Source: Zooshikella harenae | Lineage (GTDB): Bacteria; Pseudomonadota; Gammaproteobacteria; Pseudomonadales; Zooshikellaceae | Reading direction: 5' to 3' | NCBI RefSeq assembly: GCF_018837975.1 | Contig: NZ_JAGSOY010000001.1 | Span: forward strand, 165,688 to 229,687 | Length of the DNA: 64,000 bases | In this document: one piece after another, positions 28,434-39,472 of the stretch | Position numbering within the stretch: position 1 is the first letter of the stretch | Layout of the letters: every line of letters begins with the position of its first letter | The notes under the pieces: generated by a model | Databases searched by the model: none | What the model was told of the DNA's origin: nothing | Seen by the model: only the letters and a program-made list of their open reading frames with translations | Made by a program: the position numbers and the translations under genes

Positions 28434-30176
28434 TTACATCTGCTCCACAGTATCAATACCCAATACATCAAGCCCTGCTTTAAGAGTATTAGCCACCAGT
28501 GCACAAAACAATAAACGGCTCTGTTTAGTTGCTTCTTCCACACCGGCCTTATTAACTGGACAAGCTTCATAAAAGGTCATAAATGTACCCGCCACATCAT
28601 ATAAATAACCACACAACAGGTGTGGCTGGCCTTCAGCGACCATGACATCAAGGGTTTCATGAAACTGCATCAGTTTCATAGCCAAAGTACGCTCTTCAGG
28701 AGCTGTTACCATCAACTCACCCGATAACTCTTCTGGTTGCACGCCAGCTTTCCGAAAGATACTTTTCACACGAGTATAAGCATACAAGATATAAGGCGCT
28801 GTATTTCCATCAAACGCCAGCATATTGTCCCAGTTGAAAATGTAATCGCTGGTACGGTTCTTAGAAAGGTCAGCATACTTAATCGCACCCATGGCAACAG
28901 CACGAATAACGTCTACTTTTTGCTCCTCATCTAAATTAGGGCTTTTCTGTGCTATCAATGTAGCCGCACGGTCTTCGGCTTCATCTAATAACTCGGCAAG
29001 TTTCACAACCCCACCTGCTCTGGTTTTGAAGGGCTTACCATCATCCCCCAACATCATGCCAAATGCATGGTGCTCTAGTGAGCAGCGAGGCGTAGAAAAT
29101 CCAGCTTTTTTACAAATTGAAAAGACCTGTTCAAAATGCTGCGCTTGTCGTGCATCAACATAATACAGCACACGATCAGCATGTAGTGTATGACAACGAT
29201 AACGAATAGCGGCTAAATCTGTTGTTGAATATAAAAAGCCACCATCTTTCTTCTGAATAATGACCCCCATTGGCTCGCCGTCTTTGGTTTTAAACTCATC
29301 CAAAAAAACAACCTTAGCGCCCTGGTCATCAGTCAGTAAGCCCTTTTCATCAAGTAACTTAATAACATTAGGCAAGTCATCGTTATAGGCACTTTCAGCC
29401 ATAACATTATCACGTGTCAGCGATACATTGAGTCGATGGTAAATTTCTTCACTGTGATTCAATGAAATATCAATGAACTTTTCCCATAATTTTTTGCAGT
29501 GCTCATCACCACTTTGTAGCTTAACCACGTACTCACGAGCCACTTCAGCAAATTCTGAGTCTTCATCAAAAGACTTTTTAGCGTCTCGATAAAAGGTTTC
29601 CAGATCAGACAGTTCCATAGAAACAGCGTCTGGGTTTTCTGCCGCTAACCGCTCCATATAGGCTATTAACATCCCAAACTGGGTACCCCAGTCACCCACG
29701 TGGTTTTGACGAACAACTTTATGGCCCAAGAATTCAAAGGCTCTAGTTACAGAATCGCCAATGATTGTGCTACGCAAATGACCTACATGCATTTCTTTTG
29801 CTAAGTTAGGCGATGAGTAGTCAATCACAATTGTCTTTGATTTATCCGCTTTAGGCACCCCAACTCTAGGATCTGTTATCCACTGTTGAAGTTGCTGTTG
29901 CATCCATTCAGGCTTTAAAAAGATATTAATAAAGCCAGGGCCTGCGATTTCTATCTTTTCAGCTACATCAGCCAAACTGAGTTGTCGAATTACATTTTCA
30001 GCCAGCTCACGAGGATTCTTGCCAAGCTTTTTCGCAGCACCCATTACTCCATTAGCCTGATAGTCACCGAAGTTAGCTCGCGCGCTGGTTCGTACCATTG
30101 CTTGAGTTCCTTCTGGCGCCCCAGCGGCAACTAACGCCCGGCTAACTTCGGATTCTAAAAACTGGCGAATGTTCAT
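28434..30176 (-). CDS. argS: Arginyl-tRNA synthetase
   Basis: This 580-residue class I synthetase charges tRNA-Arg. The ATG at 30176 begins [11 protein letters not shown] and the ArgRS-specific N-terminal domain. The HIGH box appears as HVGH in [18 protein letters not shown] (~122-140). A canonical KMSK is replaced by FKTRAGG, as is normal for many ArgRS. The C-terminal anticodon-binding DALR domain ([12 protein letters not shown] onward) is intact. A terminator-like hairpin sits 42 bases upstream of the start on the same strand. Confidence 0.97.
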   Translation of the reverse strand: MNIRQFLESEVSRALVAAGAPEGTQAMVRTSARANFGDYQANGVMGAAKKLGKNPRELAENVIRQLSLADVAEKIEIAGPGFINIFLKPEWMQQQLQQWITDPRVGVPKADKSKTIVIDYSSPNLAKEMHVGHLRSTIIGDSVTRAFEFLGHKVVRQNHVGDWGTQFGMLIAYMERLAAENPDAVSMELSDLETFYRDAKKSFDEDSEFAEVAREYVVKLQSGDEHCKKLWEKFIDISLNHSEEIYHRLNVSLTRDNVMAESAYNDDLPNVIKLLDEKGLLTDDQGAKVVFLDEFKTKDGEPMGVIIQKKDGGFLYSTTDLAAIRYRCHTLHADRVLYYVDARQAQHFEQVFSICKKAGFSTPRCSLEHHAFGMMLGDDGKPFKTRAGGVVKLAELLDEAEDRAATLIAQKSPNLDEEQKVDVIRAVAMGAIKYADLSKNRTSDYIFNWDNMLAFDGNTAPYILYAYTRVKSIFRKAGVQPEELSGELMVTAPEERTLAMKLMQFHETLDVMVAEGQPHLLCGYLYDVAGTFMTFYEACPVNKAGVEEATKQSRLLFCALVANTLKAGLDVLGIDTVEQM

Positions 30177-30217
30177 CAGATTTCCTTTGTTTGCTGTTAC
30201 CAGATGCATAAGCAAAA

Positions 30218-30244
30218 AGCCCGATTAGCAATGCTAATCGGGCT
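30218..30244 (-). terminator. Terminator-like hairpin in front of argS (possible attenuator)
   Basis: A perfect 12-base stem (AGCCCGATTAGC with GCTAATCGGGCT, loop ATT) followed on the minus strand by TTTTTGC has all the marks of an intrinsic terminator, but it lies between argS and its presumed promoter. No minus-strand protein gene is visible upstream (30245-30728), so it either attenuates argS or ends a small RNA. Confidence 0.75.
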
Positions 30245-30728
30245 TGTGTTACATTCTACGAGCACAGACCGACAGGCTTGCTATCATAACTGCAGTAATG
30301 AAAAGCCTCGTCGGAATGGTAATAATGCAGATGTCCCCCAATAAAGCGTTATGGGCGTAACACCTCCATAAAAATTCTGTACAGTCTTACCTAAAATATA
30401 TTTCATAGCGCGTGCATACTAGCCGAATCTTGACATCAAAACAACTTTAGTGTTCGGCTACTGATAATTCAAATAAGCTTTGGCATAATGCACGTCAATT
30501 ATTGTCTTCAAAATACATCTCAAGTGCCTTATCTGAACGATAAACCTCAAATTTTTAATGATGAAACTGAATACACTTGCAACATATATAGTCTACTAAA
30601 TTAACAAACTATATATACTTCAAGTTGATGGTAAATTCAGCGTGAGGCACCTGATTCAAAAACGAAGGAAGACATTTTTCAATTTTTTGATAATCTTTTC
30701 ACATAGGTAAGTAAAGAAACGTAAGATT
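30245..30728. other. Long divergent spacer between argS and the SPOR gene
   Basis: There is no convincing protein gene in about 480 bases. AGCCGAA/TTCGGCT (30421-30427 with 30453-30459) can pair across 25 bases. The minus strand upstream of the argS hairpin contains ATGGAGGTGTTACGCCCATAA, only a six-codon frame. It must contain the promoters for both flanking genes and could encode a small RNA on the minus strand ending at 30218. Confidence 0.35.
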
Positions 30729-31307
30729 ATGACAAAACGCGGTGCAAGTCGTAAAACCAAGCAAACCCAGCAAGCACGCCCCTCTGGACTCCCCTGGCTA
30801 GTCACAGGTGTTGTGGTTGGACTCTTTTTAGCTTTTCTGATCAAGCTTGTCCCTAATGCAAGTGATATACGCAAAACTGTCACTCAAAATAACAAGCCTG
30901 CTTCAGAACAACAATCAGGTAGTCCATCTAAGGCTGTCTTTGACTTTTATACGCTACTGACAGAATCTGAAACAGTTGTACAAAATGTGGAAGAAAATGA
31001 AGTATTACCAGCAAAATTAACGCAATCCAAGAAGCAAACTCCAGCACCGTCTCCTCCAGAGAAAGCTGCACAGACTAAATATGCGCTTCAAGCTGGCTCG
31101 TTTAGAAGCCGACTGGATGCAGACCGCCGACGAGCAGAACTCATTCTACTGGGTCTGACCGCACAAACCCAGCCTGTTAACATCCGCAATGGTGAAACCT
31201 GGTATCGTGTACAAGTAGGTCCATTTGCTAATAAACAGCAAATGGTGAGTGTTAAGGGCAATTTAGCGCAACATAATATTGACTCGATTGCGCTTCAGAT
31301 TAAGTAA
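30729..31307 (+). CDS. SPOR-domain membrane protein (FtsN-like)
   Basis: This 192-residue bitopic inner-membrane protein has a short basic cytoplasmic tail (TKRGASRKTKQTQ), a membrane segment (~22-44, GLPWLVTGVVVGLFLAFLI), a flexible linker, and a C-terminal SPOR domain (~117-192, YALQAGSFRSRLDADRRRAE ... WYRVQVGPF). SPOR domains bind denuded glycan at the septum. Its position between argS and hslV is that of the FtsN-like gene of Pseudomonas. It is shorter than E. coli FtsN (319 aa), so I leave the symbol open. Confidence 0.9.
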   Translation: MTKRGASRKTKQTQQARPSGLPWLVTGVVVGLFLAFLIKLVPNASDIRKTVTQNNKPASEQQSGSPSKAVFDFYTLLTESETVVQNVEENEVLPAKLTQSKKQTPAPSPPEKAAQTKYALQAGSFRSRLDADRRRAELILLGLTAQTQPVNIRNGETWYRVQVGPFANKQQMVSVKGNLAQHNIDSIALQIK

Positions 31308-31547
31308 CCCCCCCCTCATCCATTGTCCTTGAATTATTCATTAGATACCCCATATTGAAAACATACCCGAGCCTGATATCAGGCTCCACTATGACGCACT
31401 GAACCAACCGAACTCACCAGCTCAATTTGGGTGCAGAAAAGCGTAGCCAGTATTGTCTTTTTATATACACAGCGGGTTAGACAATGTTTCGGCAAACTGA
31501 ATATGTTCAGACAGCGTTATTTCCAAGCAAGATCAGAGGAGTTCACA

Positions 31548-32090
31548 TTGGAACAGTATCGAGGCACAACCATCCTGTCTGTACGTCGTAACGGTAAAGT
31601 CGTTATTGGTGGTGACGGCCAAGTGACACTGGGTAACACCGTCTTAAAGGGAAATGCTCGCAAAGTAAGACGGTTATACAATGGCAACGTGATTGCCGGT
31701 TTCGCAGGTGGAACTGCTGACGCATTCACCTTGTTTGAACGTTTTGAAGCACAACTGGAAAAACACCAGGGTCACTTAGTGCGAGCGGCAGTCGAACTAG
31801 CAAAAGACTGGCGTACAGACCGTGCCCTTAGACGCTTGGAAGCCTTATTGGCAGTTGCAGACTCAAAAGCCTCGCTCATTATCACAGGTAACGGTGATGT
31901 TGTTGAGCCTGAAAACGGGTTAATTGCCATTGGCTCAGGAGGTCCATTTGCACAATCTGCTGCTCGAGCCCTGCTAGAAAGCACTGAATTACCCGCTCGC
32001 GATATTGTTGAAAAAGGCCTGGAGATTGCTGGAGATATTTGTATCTACACCAACCACAATCGCACCATTGAAGAGCTTGATTGTGAGTAA
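31548..32090 (+). CDS. hslV: ATP-dependent protease subunit HslV
   Basis: This 180-residue proteasome-like peptidase forms dodecamers capped by HslU. I place the start at TTG 31548, giving (M)[18 protein letters not shown], with AGAGGAG 6 bases upstream; longer in-frame starts add a tail unlike any HslV. The Thr of GTTILS is the catalytic nucleophile, and GDGQVTLG and GSGG motifs are conserved. Residues before Thr must be removed, as in the forms known to start MEQYRGTT. It is followed by hslU after 76 bases. Confidence 0.95.
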   Translation: MEQYRGTTILSVRRNGKVVIGGDGQVTLGNTVLKGNARKVRRLYNGNVIAGFAGGTADAFTLFERFEAQLEKHQGHLVRAAVELAKDWRTDRALRRLEALLAVADSKASLIITGNGDVVEPENGLIAIGSGGPFAQSAARALLESTELPARDIVEKGLEIAGDICIYTNHNRTIEELDCE

Positions 32091-32166
32091 GCGCTGAGCC
32101 AGGACACAAGAGCACGACACGTCGTATTGTGAGTAAGATTTACCTTTTAGATATCACAGGTTTACC

Positions 32167-33507
32167 ATGTCAAATATGACTCCACGGGAAATTGTTCACG
32201 AGCTGGACAAACATATCATTGGCCAGGCTGAAGCAAAAAGAGCTGTCGCGATCGCTTTACGTAACCGCTGGCGTAGAATGCAGGTCAATGCTGATCTGCG
32301 TAATGAAATAACCCCTAAAAATATCTTAATGATTGGCCCAACAGGCGTGGGTAAAACTGAAATTGCCCGTCGCCTAGCTAAACTGGCGAATGCCCCCTTT
32401 ATCAAAGTTGAAGCAACAAAGTTCACTGAAGTGGGTTATGTAGGACGCGATGTTGAGTCAATCATTCGCGATCTGGTAGACGCAGCTATTAAGATGAAGC
32501 GTGAGCAGGCCATGGAGCGTGTAAAACATCTTGCAATAGATGCTGCCGAAGAACGTATTTTGGATGCATTACTACCTCCAGCTCGTAGCTTTGAAGACAG
32601 CGCTCAAGAGCGTGAAAGTTCAAGCACTCGACAAGTCTTCCGTAAAAAATTACGAGAAGGCGAGCTTGATGACAAAGAAATTGAGATTGAAGTCAAAGAC
32701 TCTCCTGTAGGCGTGGAAATTATGGCTCCTCCAGGCATGGAAGAAATGACAAGCCAGCTGCAAAATATTTTTTCCAATATGTCCTCAAACAAGAAAAAAG
32801 CACGCAAGCTAAAAATAAAAGATGCATTCAAGCTAGTTCAGGATGAGGAAGCAGCCAAGCTGGTTAATGAAGATGAGCTCAAAGCAAGCGCCATTGAGTC
32901 GGTCGAACAAAACGGCATTGTCTTTCTTGATGAAATTGACAAGGTTGCCAAACGCTCGGCAGGCAGCAATGCCGATGTGTCTCGTGAAGGTGTACAGCGC
33001 GACTTGTTACCTTTAATCGAAGGCTGCACTATCAACACTAAATTTGGCATGATCAAAACAGATCACATACTTTTTATTGCCTCAGGTGCATTCCACTTGT
33101 CCAAGCCTTCAGACTTAATTCCTGAGTTACAAGGACGCCTACCCATTCGTGTTGAGCTTAATGCGCTGACAGTTCAAGATTTTGAGCGTATTTTGACAGA
33201 GCCTGATGCGTCTCTCACAGAGCAATATCAAGCACTGATTGCAACTGAAAATTTGAATGTTGAATTCAAGACAGATGCAATCACACGTATTGCGGAAGTG
33301 GCATGGCAAGTCAACGAAAGTACTGAAAACATTGGTGCTCGTCGCCTACATACCGTGATGGAACGGCTATTAGAAGAAATTTCTTTCAGCGCCGCTGACT
33401 TAAGCACAGAGTACAATGATAAACCACTTACAATTGATGCTACCTATGTTGATGAGCATTTAGGCAAGCTGGCTCAAGATGAAGACTTGAGTCGCTACAT
33501 TTTATAG
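32167..33507 (+). CDS. hslU: HslU ATPase subunit of the HslVU protease
   Basis: This 446-residue AAA+ unfoldase has Walker [10 protein letters not shown] (~57-65), the GYVGRD pore loop (~91-96), the I-domain (~110-240), Walker B FLDEID (~256-261) and sensor/C-domain. The tail EDLSRYIL is the conserved peptide that inserts into HslV. It is co-transcribed with hslV; a strong hairpin follows at 33539. Confidence 0.98.
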   Translation: MSNMTPREIVHELDKHIIGQAEAKRAVAIALRNRWRRMQVNADLRNEITPKNILMIGPTGVGKTEIARRLAKLANAPFIKVEATKFTEVGYVGRDVESIIRDLVDAAIKMKREQAMERVKHLAIDAAEERILDALLPPARSFEDSAQERESSSTRQVFRKKLREGELDDKEIEIEVKDSPVGVEIMAPPGMEEMTSQLQNIFSNMSSNKKKARKLKIKDAFKLVQDEEAAKLVNEDELKASAIESVEQNGIVFLDEIDKVAKRSAGSNADVSREGVQRDLLPLIEGCTINTKFGMIKTDHILFIASGAFHLSKPSDLIPELQGRLPIRVELNALTVQDFERILTEPDASLTEQYQALIATENLNVEFKTDAITRIAEVAWQVNESTENIGARRLHTVMERLLEEISFSAADLSTEYNDKPLTIDATYVDEHLGKLAQDEDLSRYIL

Positions 33508-33538
33508 TGACTTAACGAAATCACACTTAATGTTGTGT

Positions 33539-33571
33539 CTGAATGAGCTTTATCACCTTAAGCTCATTCAG
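33539..33571 (+). terminator. Terminator of hslVU
   Basis: A perfect 12-base stem (CTGAATGAGCTT with AAGCTCATTCAG, 9-base loop) is followed within 20 bases by a T-rich stretch (TTTATTTTTATT). Confidence 0.7.
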
Positions 33572-33723
33572 CTGCTTTATGATTTATTTTTATTCTCAAA
33601 AAACTCCCTTCCACTACAACTATTATAGGCTTTCCAGCTAAAACCTCTCTCCCAATCTGCCTAAGAGTAGTCTACAATCAACGCGAGCTATCATCTGAAA
33701 TAATCACGATCACCAGCAACACT

Positions 33724-34110
33724 ATGAATATACCTTTGCTGACCGATATCAAACTCCACAAGAAATCGCGTAAAGTAAGCCTCACATACAACAATGGTGA
33801 ACGGTTTGAATTACCCTGTGAATTATTAAGAGTATTATCTCCCTCAGCGGAAGTTCGTGGTCATGGTCAAGGCCAAGCTGTGTTGCAAACAGGAAAGCGT
33901 TTAGTAAACATACAACAGATTGAGCCTATTGGTCATTATGCGTTAAAAATCACCTTTGATGATGGACATGATAGCGGACTATTTACCTGGGACTATTTGT
34001 ACGACTTATGTTGTCATCAGCAGCAGTACTGGGATGAATATCTGCAACAGCTTCACCAAGATGGAGCAAGCAGAGACCCTGACATTAGTGTTGTTAAATT
34101 AATTGAGTAA
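33724..34110 (+). CDS. DUF971 / GBBH-like N-terminal domain protein
   Basis: This 128-residue soluble protein carries the DUF971 fold found at the N-terminus of gamma-butyrobetaine hydroxylases (LTYNNGERFELPCELLRVLSPSAEVRGHG in two parts; YALKITFDDGHDSGLFTWDYL in two parts). It stands alone downstream of hslU, as in Pseudomonas. Its role is unknown; relatives are linked to Fe-S proteins. No catalytic residues can be assigned. Confidence 0.9.
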   Translation: MNIPLLTDIKLHKKSRKVSLTYNNGERFELPCELLRVLSPSAEVRGHGQGQAVLQTGKRLVNIQQIEPIGHYALKITFDDGHDSGLFTWDYLYDLCCHQQQYWDEYLQQLHQDGASRDPDISVVKLIE

Positions 34111-34305
34111 AGGCTGATTTTCCATGCTCTATGCCCAATACAAATGTTTTTTCGGTGTAGCCATCGAGCGATGATAACAAAGGCAAAAAGTCATTTGTGA
34201 AGGGTGTATTTGTGACCATCGTTACATGGATAAGCATCTTTCTCATAGGAAATATCCTACCTTCACTCAAAAATTATTTTACTTTTTCCATAGCTAGAGG
34301 CGCGT

Positions 34306-35079
34306 ATGTCTGGAAATAATAAGCCATCAGATGGTCAGCAGAACACGACCCATTTTGGATACCAACAAGTTAAAGATAGTGAAAAAGCCAAGTTAGTTGC
34401 TGATGTTTTCCACTCTGTAGCGCCAAAGTATGATCTGATGAATGATCTTATGTCGATGGGCATTCATCGAATTTGGAAACGCTTTACCATTGAGCTTAGC
34501 GGTGTTCGCACAGGCAATAAAGTATTAGATATTGCTGGGGGTACTGGTGATCTTACTCTTAAATTTGCCAACCTCGTGGGAGTGGATGGTCAGGTCGTCC
34601 TTGCAGACATTAACGACTCAATGCTGAAAGTGGGTCGTGACCGATTAATTGATCGAGGTGTTTGCGGTAATGTTGAGTATGTACAAGCTGATGCCGAAAA
34701 ACTGCCCTTTGCGGATAACACCTTTGATTGTATTACCATTGCTTTTGGTTTACGTAATGTGACTCATAAAGAAGAAGCGCTAAAATCCATGCATAGGGTA
34801 TTAAAGCCTGGCGGGCGCTTACTGATCCTTGAGTTCTCCAAAACCAATAACCCTATAATGAGTAAGATGTATGATACCTACTCATTTACGGTACTGCCTT
34901 TGCTGGGTAAGTTAATCACCAGAGACAGTGACAGCTATCGCTACCTTGCAGAATCTATCCGCATGCACCCTGATCAGGAAACATTAGAACAAATGATGAA
35001 GGATGCTGGGTTTGTTCGCACTAGCTATCACAATATGACAGGAGGCATAGTCGCACTGCATAAAGGAACAAAACCATAG
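34306..35079 (+). CDS. ubiE: Ubiquinone/menaquinone C-methyltransferase UbiE
   Basis: This 257-residue SAM-dependent enzyme methylates the C2 position of the benzoquinol ring in ubiquinone synthesis. SAM motif I is [15 protein letters not shown] (~71-85), and the family signatures [17 protein letters not shown] (~41-57) and [16 protein letters not shown] (~165-180) are present. It leads the ubiE-ubiJ-ubiB block. Confidence 0.97.
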   Translation: MSGNNKPSDGQQNTTHFGYQQVKDSEKAKLVADVFHSVAPKYDLMNDLMSMGIHRIWKRFTIELSGVRTGNKVLDIAGGTGDLTLKFANLVGVDGQVVLADINDSMLKVGRDRLIDRGVCGNVEYVQADAEKLPFADNTFDCITIAFGLRNVTHKEEALKSMHRVLKPGGRLLILEFSKTNNPIMSKMYDTYSFTVLPLLGKLITRDSDSYRYLAESIRMHPDQETLEQMMKDAGFVRTSYHNMTGGIVALHKGTKP

Positions 35080-35220
35080 TGTTATGCTTTTTTTAAATTT
35101 ATAAAATCAACTTGAGCTACTGCTCCGTGTTTAATTAGTACGCATTTATCACGCGAGCACTTTTACCCTGACTAGTACATTTACAATAAATAGGTTGCGA
35201 AGTAGAAGGGAGTCAGAAGT

Positions 35221-35856
35221 ATGAGCATTACTGTTAATACAGCCTTGTATGCTGCCATGGAAAAGGTGGTAAACGAGTTACTGGCGCTTGATCCACTAAC
35301 TCAGCAGCGCCTTGCACACTTTAGTGGTGAAACACTGTGCATCCAAAGTACACAACCCAAATTAACCTTTTATATATCATTTACACTGCAGGGCATTAGC
35401 CTACATAGTCATCACGAAATTAACCTTACTGCCTGCATCACTGGTGAAGGTATTCATTTACTACGCCTCCTACTCCACAAATCAACGGCAGATAACACGC
35501 TACATGAGCGCTTACAGTTAGCTGGCAACACTGACTTTATCATGGCTGTTCACCATGTGATTCAAGAAAGTGAGCTTGACTGGGAAGCCCTGATTGCCAA
35601 GCTAACAGGTCCGCTTTTAGCACATAAAGTTACTAATGGTTTGAAAAGTGGCCTGCATTGGTTGCAATATACTCGGCTAACATTACAGCAAAATATCACT
35701 GAATATTTACAAGAAGAGCTGAAAGAACTCCCACCTCGTAATGCTGTAGAGATATTTCAAGAAGACCTGGCTCAACTGCAATCAGATACAGAGCAACTTG
35801 AATGCCGGCTTGCTCGCCTCCAGAAACCATTTAAAAACGCGCCGCAACAGGACTAG
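35221..35856 (+). CDS. ubiJ: Ubiquinone biosynthesis accessory factor UbiJ (SCP2 domain)
   Basis: This 211-residue protein has a lipid-binding SCP2 domain (~15-115, [16 protein letters not shown]) and a C-terminal coiled coil (~165-205) that pairs with UbiK in known systems. It scaffolds the aerobic ubiquinone complex. It ends two bases before ubiB, the usual order. Confidence 0.93.
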   Translation: MSITVNTALYAAMEKVVNELLALDPLTQQRLAHFSGETLCIQSTQPKLTFYISFTLQGISLHSHHEINLTACITGEGIHLLRLLLHKSTADNTLHERLQLAGNTDFIMAVHHVIQESELDWEALIAKLTGPLLAHKVTNGLKSGLHWLQYTRLTLQQNITEYLQEELKELPPRNAVEIFQEDLAQLQSDTEQLECRLARLQKPFKNAPQQD

Positions 35857-35858
35857 CC

Positions 35859-37484
35859 GTGGTTCAAATTCCCCGCCTGCTAAAAATCATTTATGTTACT
35901 GCTAAGTATCGTTTAGATAATCTGATAGACGATGCCCCACTGCCCTTTTACCTGCGATTGGCGTTTTGGTGCTTACCATGGCGATGGTTCGTCCGAAATC
36001 AACACCCACGAGCAGAGCGTTTACGCTTGGCCTTGGAAGAGCTAGGTCCTATTTTCGTCAAATTTGGTCAGCTATTATCCACTCGCCGAGACTTACTCCC
36101 AGATGACGTTGCTCAAGAGCTGCAAAAGCTTCAGGACCAAGTCCCCCCCTTTCCTAGCGAAAATGCTATTAAAATTATTGAAGCAAGCCTACAGCGACCT
36201 GTTTCAGAGGTGTTTACCTCGTTCTCTGCAGCACCTATGGCTTCAGCTTCTGTGGCTCAGGTACATGCTGCAGAATTACCTGATGGCCAGCAGGTTGTTG
36301 TAAAAGTCATTCGCCCTGGAATCAACAAGGTTATACGACAAGATATTGCCTTACTTTATCTGTTAGCACGTATTATTGTTTTAGTCTCTCGTGAAGGCCG
36401 ACGACTTCGCCCTTTGGAAGTTGTGCAAGACTATGAAAACACAATTTTTGATGAGTTAGACCTACAACGTGAAGCAGCTAACGCCTCCCAACTCCGCCGC
36501 AACTTTACCGACTCAGACAAGCTCTATGTACCACAAGTGTACTGGGATTTTACGTCTACCCAGGTCATGGTAATGGAGCGAATTCATGGCATCCCTGTTG
36601 CGAATGTCGAAGCCTTATTAGCGCAAGGCACTAATATGCGCAAACTGGCTGAGCGTGGTGTAGAAATTTTCTTTACCCAGGTCTTTCGGGATAGCTTCTT
36701 TCATGCTGACATGCATCCTGGCAATATCTTTGTTGCAACGGAAGACCCTAGCAACCCTTGTTATATTGCTATCGACTGTGGGATATGTGGATCACTTACA
36801 CCAGAGGATCAAAGCTATCTGGCACGCAACCTGATTGCCTTTTTTAAACAGGACTATCGTATGGTTGCCCAGCTGCATATTGACTCTGGCTGGGTGCCTA
36901 AAAACACCCGAGTGAATGAGCTGGAAGCTGCAATTCGTACTGTGTGTGAGCCTGTTTTTCAAAAACCGCTGAAAGATATTTCATTTGGGCAAGTGCTATT
37001 ACGGCTATTTCAAACAGCACGCCGCTTCAATATGGAAGTCCAGCCTCAGCTGGTACTGTTACAAAAAACACTGCTAAATATAGAAGGTCTAGGTCGACAG
37101 CTCTACCCTGAGCTTGATCTCTGGTCAACCGCTAAACCTTTTCTAGAACAATGGATGAAAAAGCGTATTGGTCCTATGGGTCTATTAAAATCACTGCACA
37201 CAAAAGCACCTGACTTACTTGAACAAGCTCCACTACTCTCACAGACAGTAGTTAAAGCCGTTGAGGGCTATGTAGCACATCAACATCACTATCAGCAACA
37301 ACTTGAAGAAGCACGGCATAAGCAACAACGTCGCAGAATTCAACAGTGGGTTGGTAGTGCGACGCTAGCGGTTGGTCTAATTGGTTTGTGGATTCCTGAC
37401 TGGTATAACGTCATACTAAATGCAAGTGAAGCCCACTTAATACTTGTAGCACTGGGTGTTGTATTACTGGTTAAGCAGGACTAA
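35859..37484 (+). CDS. ubiB: Ubiquinone biosynthesis kinase-like protein UbiB
   Basis: This 541-residue atypical kinase of the ABC1/ADCK family is needed for ubiquinone synthesis. The start is GTG at 35859. The family KxGQ motif is KFGQLLSTR (~68), the A-rich loop is [11 protein letters not shown] (~128), the catalytic [10 protein letters not shown] is at ~284 and the metal Asp is in AIDCGICG (~305). Two hydrophobic segments at the C-terminus (~497-540) anchor it to the inner membrane. Confidence 0.97.
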   Translation: MVQIPRLLKIIYVTAKYRLDNLIDDAPLPFYLRLAFWCLPWRWFVRNQHPRAERLRLALEELGPIFVKFGQLLSTRRDLLPDDVAQELQKLQDQVPPFPSENAIKIIEASLQRPVSEVFTSFSAAPMASASVAQVHAAELPDGQQVVVKVIRPGINKVIRQDIALLYLLARIIVLVSREGRRLRPLEVVQDYENTIFDELDLQREAANASQLRRNFTDSDKLYVPQVYWDFTSTQVMVMERIHGIPVANVEALLAQGTNMRKLAERGVEIFFTQVFRDSFFHADMHPGNIFVATEDPSNPCYIAIDCGICGSLTPEDQSYLARNLIAFFKQDYRMVAQLHIDSGWVPKNTRVNELEAAIRTVCEPVFQKPLKDISFGQVLLRLFQTARRFNMEVQPQLVLLQKTLLNIEGLGRQLYPELDLWSTAKPFLEQWMKKRIGPMGLLKSLHTKAPDLLEQAPLLSQTVVKAVEGYVAHQHHYQQQLEEARHKQQRRRIQQWVGSATLAVGLIGLWIPDWYNVILNASEAHLILVALGVVLLVKQD

Positions 37485-37491
37485 AAGCAGT

Positions 37492-37908
37492 ATGGCAAAT
37501 AGAGAACACGATAGCTGGCTAAATGATATTAAATGGGATGCAAATGGGCTAATACCCGCGATTGCACAGGATGCTACGACGGATCAAATCCTCATGATGG
37601 CCTGGATGAATAAAACCTCTCTGCAACAAACTGTTGAAACGGGTGAAGCAGTCTATTGGTCCCGGTCACGCCAGAAGTTATGGCATAAAGGCGAACAATC
37701 TGGTCACACCCAACAAATTCATAGCATCTTTTTGGACTGTGATAGTGACGTCCTCATTCTGAAAGTGACCCAGCAAGGGGGCATTGCCTGCCATACAGGC
37801 CGACTAAGCTGCTTCTATCGCCAGTTGGATACGAGCCAGGAAGCACCTCAATGGCAAACCGTTGCTCCTGTTCTACAAGACCCAGAGACCATATACTCAA
37901 ATAAATAG
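37492..37908 (+). CDS. hisI: Phosphoribosyl-AMP cyclohydrolase
   Basis: This 138-residue zinc enzyme carries out the third step of histidine synthesis. [17 protein letters not shown] (~61-77), DCDSDVLIL with the Mg-binding Asps (~84-92) and the zinc cysteines in [14 protein letters not shown] are all present. I start at ATG 37492, 8 bases after ubiB. hisE is separate, as in pseudomonads, not fused as in E. coli. Confidence 0.96.
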   Translation: MANREHDSWLNDIKWDANGLIPAIAQDATTDQILMMAWMNKTSLQQTVETGEAVYWSRSRQKLWHKGEQSGHTQQIHSIFLDCDSDVLILKVTQQGGIACHTGRLSCFYRQLDTSQEAPQWQTVAPVLQDPETIYSNK

Positions 37909-38003
37909 ATGCTGTTCTTGAGTATTTAATTACTACTAAAAAAGCTTGCTGCGCTTACGATGAAATATTTTTTGACTAAAACCTGTTTACTAGAGTCAAA
38001 CCT

Positions 38004-38342
38004 ATGAGTGATGTATTAATAGCACTAGGCAAAGTATTAGAAGAAAGAAAAAACGCTAGTGCCGATAGCTCTTACGTTGCAAGCCTTTATGACAAAGGGC
38101 TTAATAAAATTCTGGAAAAAGTGGGCGAAGAGGCCACAGAAGTTATCATTGCCGCCAAAGACGCAGAGCAAGCACAACTAAAGGCGGATGTTGTCTATGA
38201 AACGGCTGACTTATGGTTTCACACCCTTGTCATGTTGGCTCACTTGAATATTAAACCAGAAGAAATACTACAAGAGTTAGCCAGACGTTTTTCAATATCT
38301 GGCTTAGAAGAAAAAGCTTCACGTACTGGTAATAAATCATGA
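38004..38342 (+). CDS. hisE: Phosphoribosyl-ATP pyrophosphatase
   Basis: This 112-residue all-helical MazG-like enzyme carries out the second histidine step. [15 protein letters not shown] (~39-53) and [10 protein letters not shown] carry the Glu/Asp metal ligands. It ends in a 4-base overlap (ATGA) with the HIT gene. Confidence 0.96.
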   Translation: MSDVLIALGKVLEERKNASADSSYVASLYDKGLNKILEKVGEEATEVIIAAKDAEQAQLKADVVYETADLWFHTLVMLAHLNIKPEEILQELARRFSISGLEEKASRTGNKS

Positions 38343-38674
38343 CTGACTGTTTATTCTGTAAAATTGTTGCGGGCGATATCAAAGCAGACATTGTCCATGA
38401 AGATGAACACTGTATTGCCTTTAAAGACATAAACCCCAAGGCTACCACTCACTTATTAGTGATCCCTCGTCAACATATTTGTAACCTTTATGATATAAAA
38501 CCTGAACATGATCACCTGCTAACCCACCTTATAAAAACCATTCCACTTATTGCCAAAGCGCAAAACCTGGATAACGGCTTTAGAACGGTAACCAATACAG
38601 GTGAAGGCAGTGGCCAGGAAGTTTTCCATCTTCACTTTCATATACTAGGTGGTGGGCCACTAAATCCCTTATAA
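38339..38674 (+). CDS. HIT family nucleotide-binding protein (HinT-like)
   Basis: This 111-residue purine nucleoside phosphoramidase-type protein contains the histidine triad [12 protein letters not shown], and the N-terminal [11 protein letters not shown] matches the HinT group. It overlaps hisE by 4 bases and precedes tatA. Its physiological substrate is unclear across the family. Confidence 0.93.
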   Translation: MTDCLFCKIVAGDIKADIVHEDEHCIAFKDINPKATTHLLVIPRQHICNLYDIKPEHDHLLTHLIKTIPLIAKAQNLDNGFRTVTNTGEGSGQEVFHLHFHILGGGPLNPL

Positions 38675-38719
38675 TGCAGCGTCATTTTGGCTGTGGAATT
38701 TCGTTAAAAGGAGTAACAC

Positions 38720-38977
38720 ATGGGTAATATTGGTTGGGTTCAGCTGTTAATTGTTCTTGTTATTGTCTTGCTATTATTTGGCGGTAAACGCTTACGCAAC
38801 TTAGGTGGTGACCTAGGATCTGCGATCAAGGGCTTTAAAAAGGCAATGGACTCTGACTCAGATGCTAATAAAGATGCTCCTCCTAACAAGCTAGAGCAAC
38901 AAAACCAGCAGCAGGACAAATCCTCTGAAACAAAACAAGATACAACAAAAGAACACGATACTGTAAACAAACAGTAG
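38720..38977 (+). CDS. tatA: Sec-independent translocase protein TatA
   Basis: This 85-residue protein has a membrane helix (~4-20) ending in FGGK, an amphipathic helix ([19 protein letters not shown]) and a charged, Gln-rich tail. It forms the Tat pore element for export of folded proteins. It has a good AAGGAG ribosome site. It is first in tatABC. Confidence 0.96.
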   Translation: MGNIGWVQLLIVLVIVLLLFGGKRLRNLGGDLGSAIKGFKKAMDSDSDANKDAPPNKLEQQNQQQDKSSETKQDTTKEHDTVNKQ

Positions 38978-39005
38978 TTTTGAAGTTCCACATTGAGGAA
39001 ATAAC

Positions 39006-39446
39006 GTGTTTGACATAGGCTTTGCAGAGCTTCTGCTTATTGCCATTATTGGCCTGATCGTATTAGGTCCTGAGCGACTCCCCCATGCTATTCGTACTGT
39101 CACTCTATGGGTTGGCAGGATTCGTCGTGGTTTTACAGCAATGAAATCTGAAATTGAGCGAGAAGTTGGCGCGGATGAAATTAAGCGCCAACTTCATAAT
39201 GAGCGAATCATGGATGAGTTAAAGCAGGCTCAAAAAAGCTTGCAAGAAAATGTTGAGGATGTAAAACACGACTTGGATAACTCAATTCACCCGGCTCTCT
39301 CCCAGTCTTCATCTTCACAGCAACCTGTAGCTGACTCAAAGGCACCACCAACAATCAAACCTTACTCTGTTTCACAACCTGCATCTGACACAGGTAATAA
39401 AAGTGAAGTGCCAGCAGAAAAGTCAGTTCATCAGTCTGATTCCTAA
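39006..39446 (+). CDS. tatB: Sec-independent translocase protein TatB
   Basis: This 146-residue protein has a GTG start at 39006 with TGAGGAAA upstream. It begins MFDIGFAELLLIAIIGLIVL with the TatB signature Glu and LGPERLP, then a long amphipathic/coiled helix (~28-100) and a disordered Ser/Pro tail. It forms the substrate receptor with TatC. Confidence 0.96.
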   Translation: MFDIGFAELLLIAIIGLIVLGPERLPHAIRTVTLWVGRIRRGFTAMKSEIEREVGADEIKRQLHNERIMDELKQAQKSLQENVEDVKHDLDNSIHPALSQSSSSQQPVADSKAPPTIKPYSVSQPASDTGNKSEVPAEKSVHQSDS

Positions 39447-39472
39447 CCGTTCGATATAAGTTGTGACTATCC

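Noticed and set aside
28434..30176. Broken KMSK motif in argS as a sign of inactivation
   Set aside because: Many bacterial ArgRS lack a canonical KMSK; all other motifs and length are intact.
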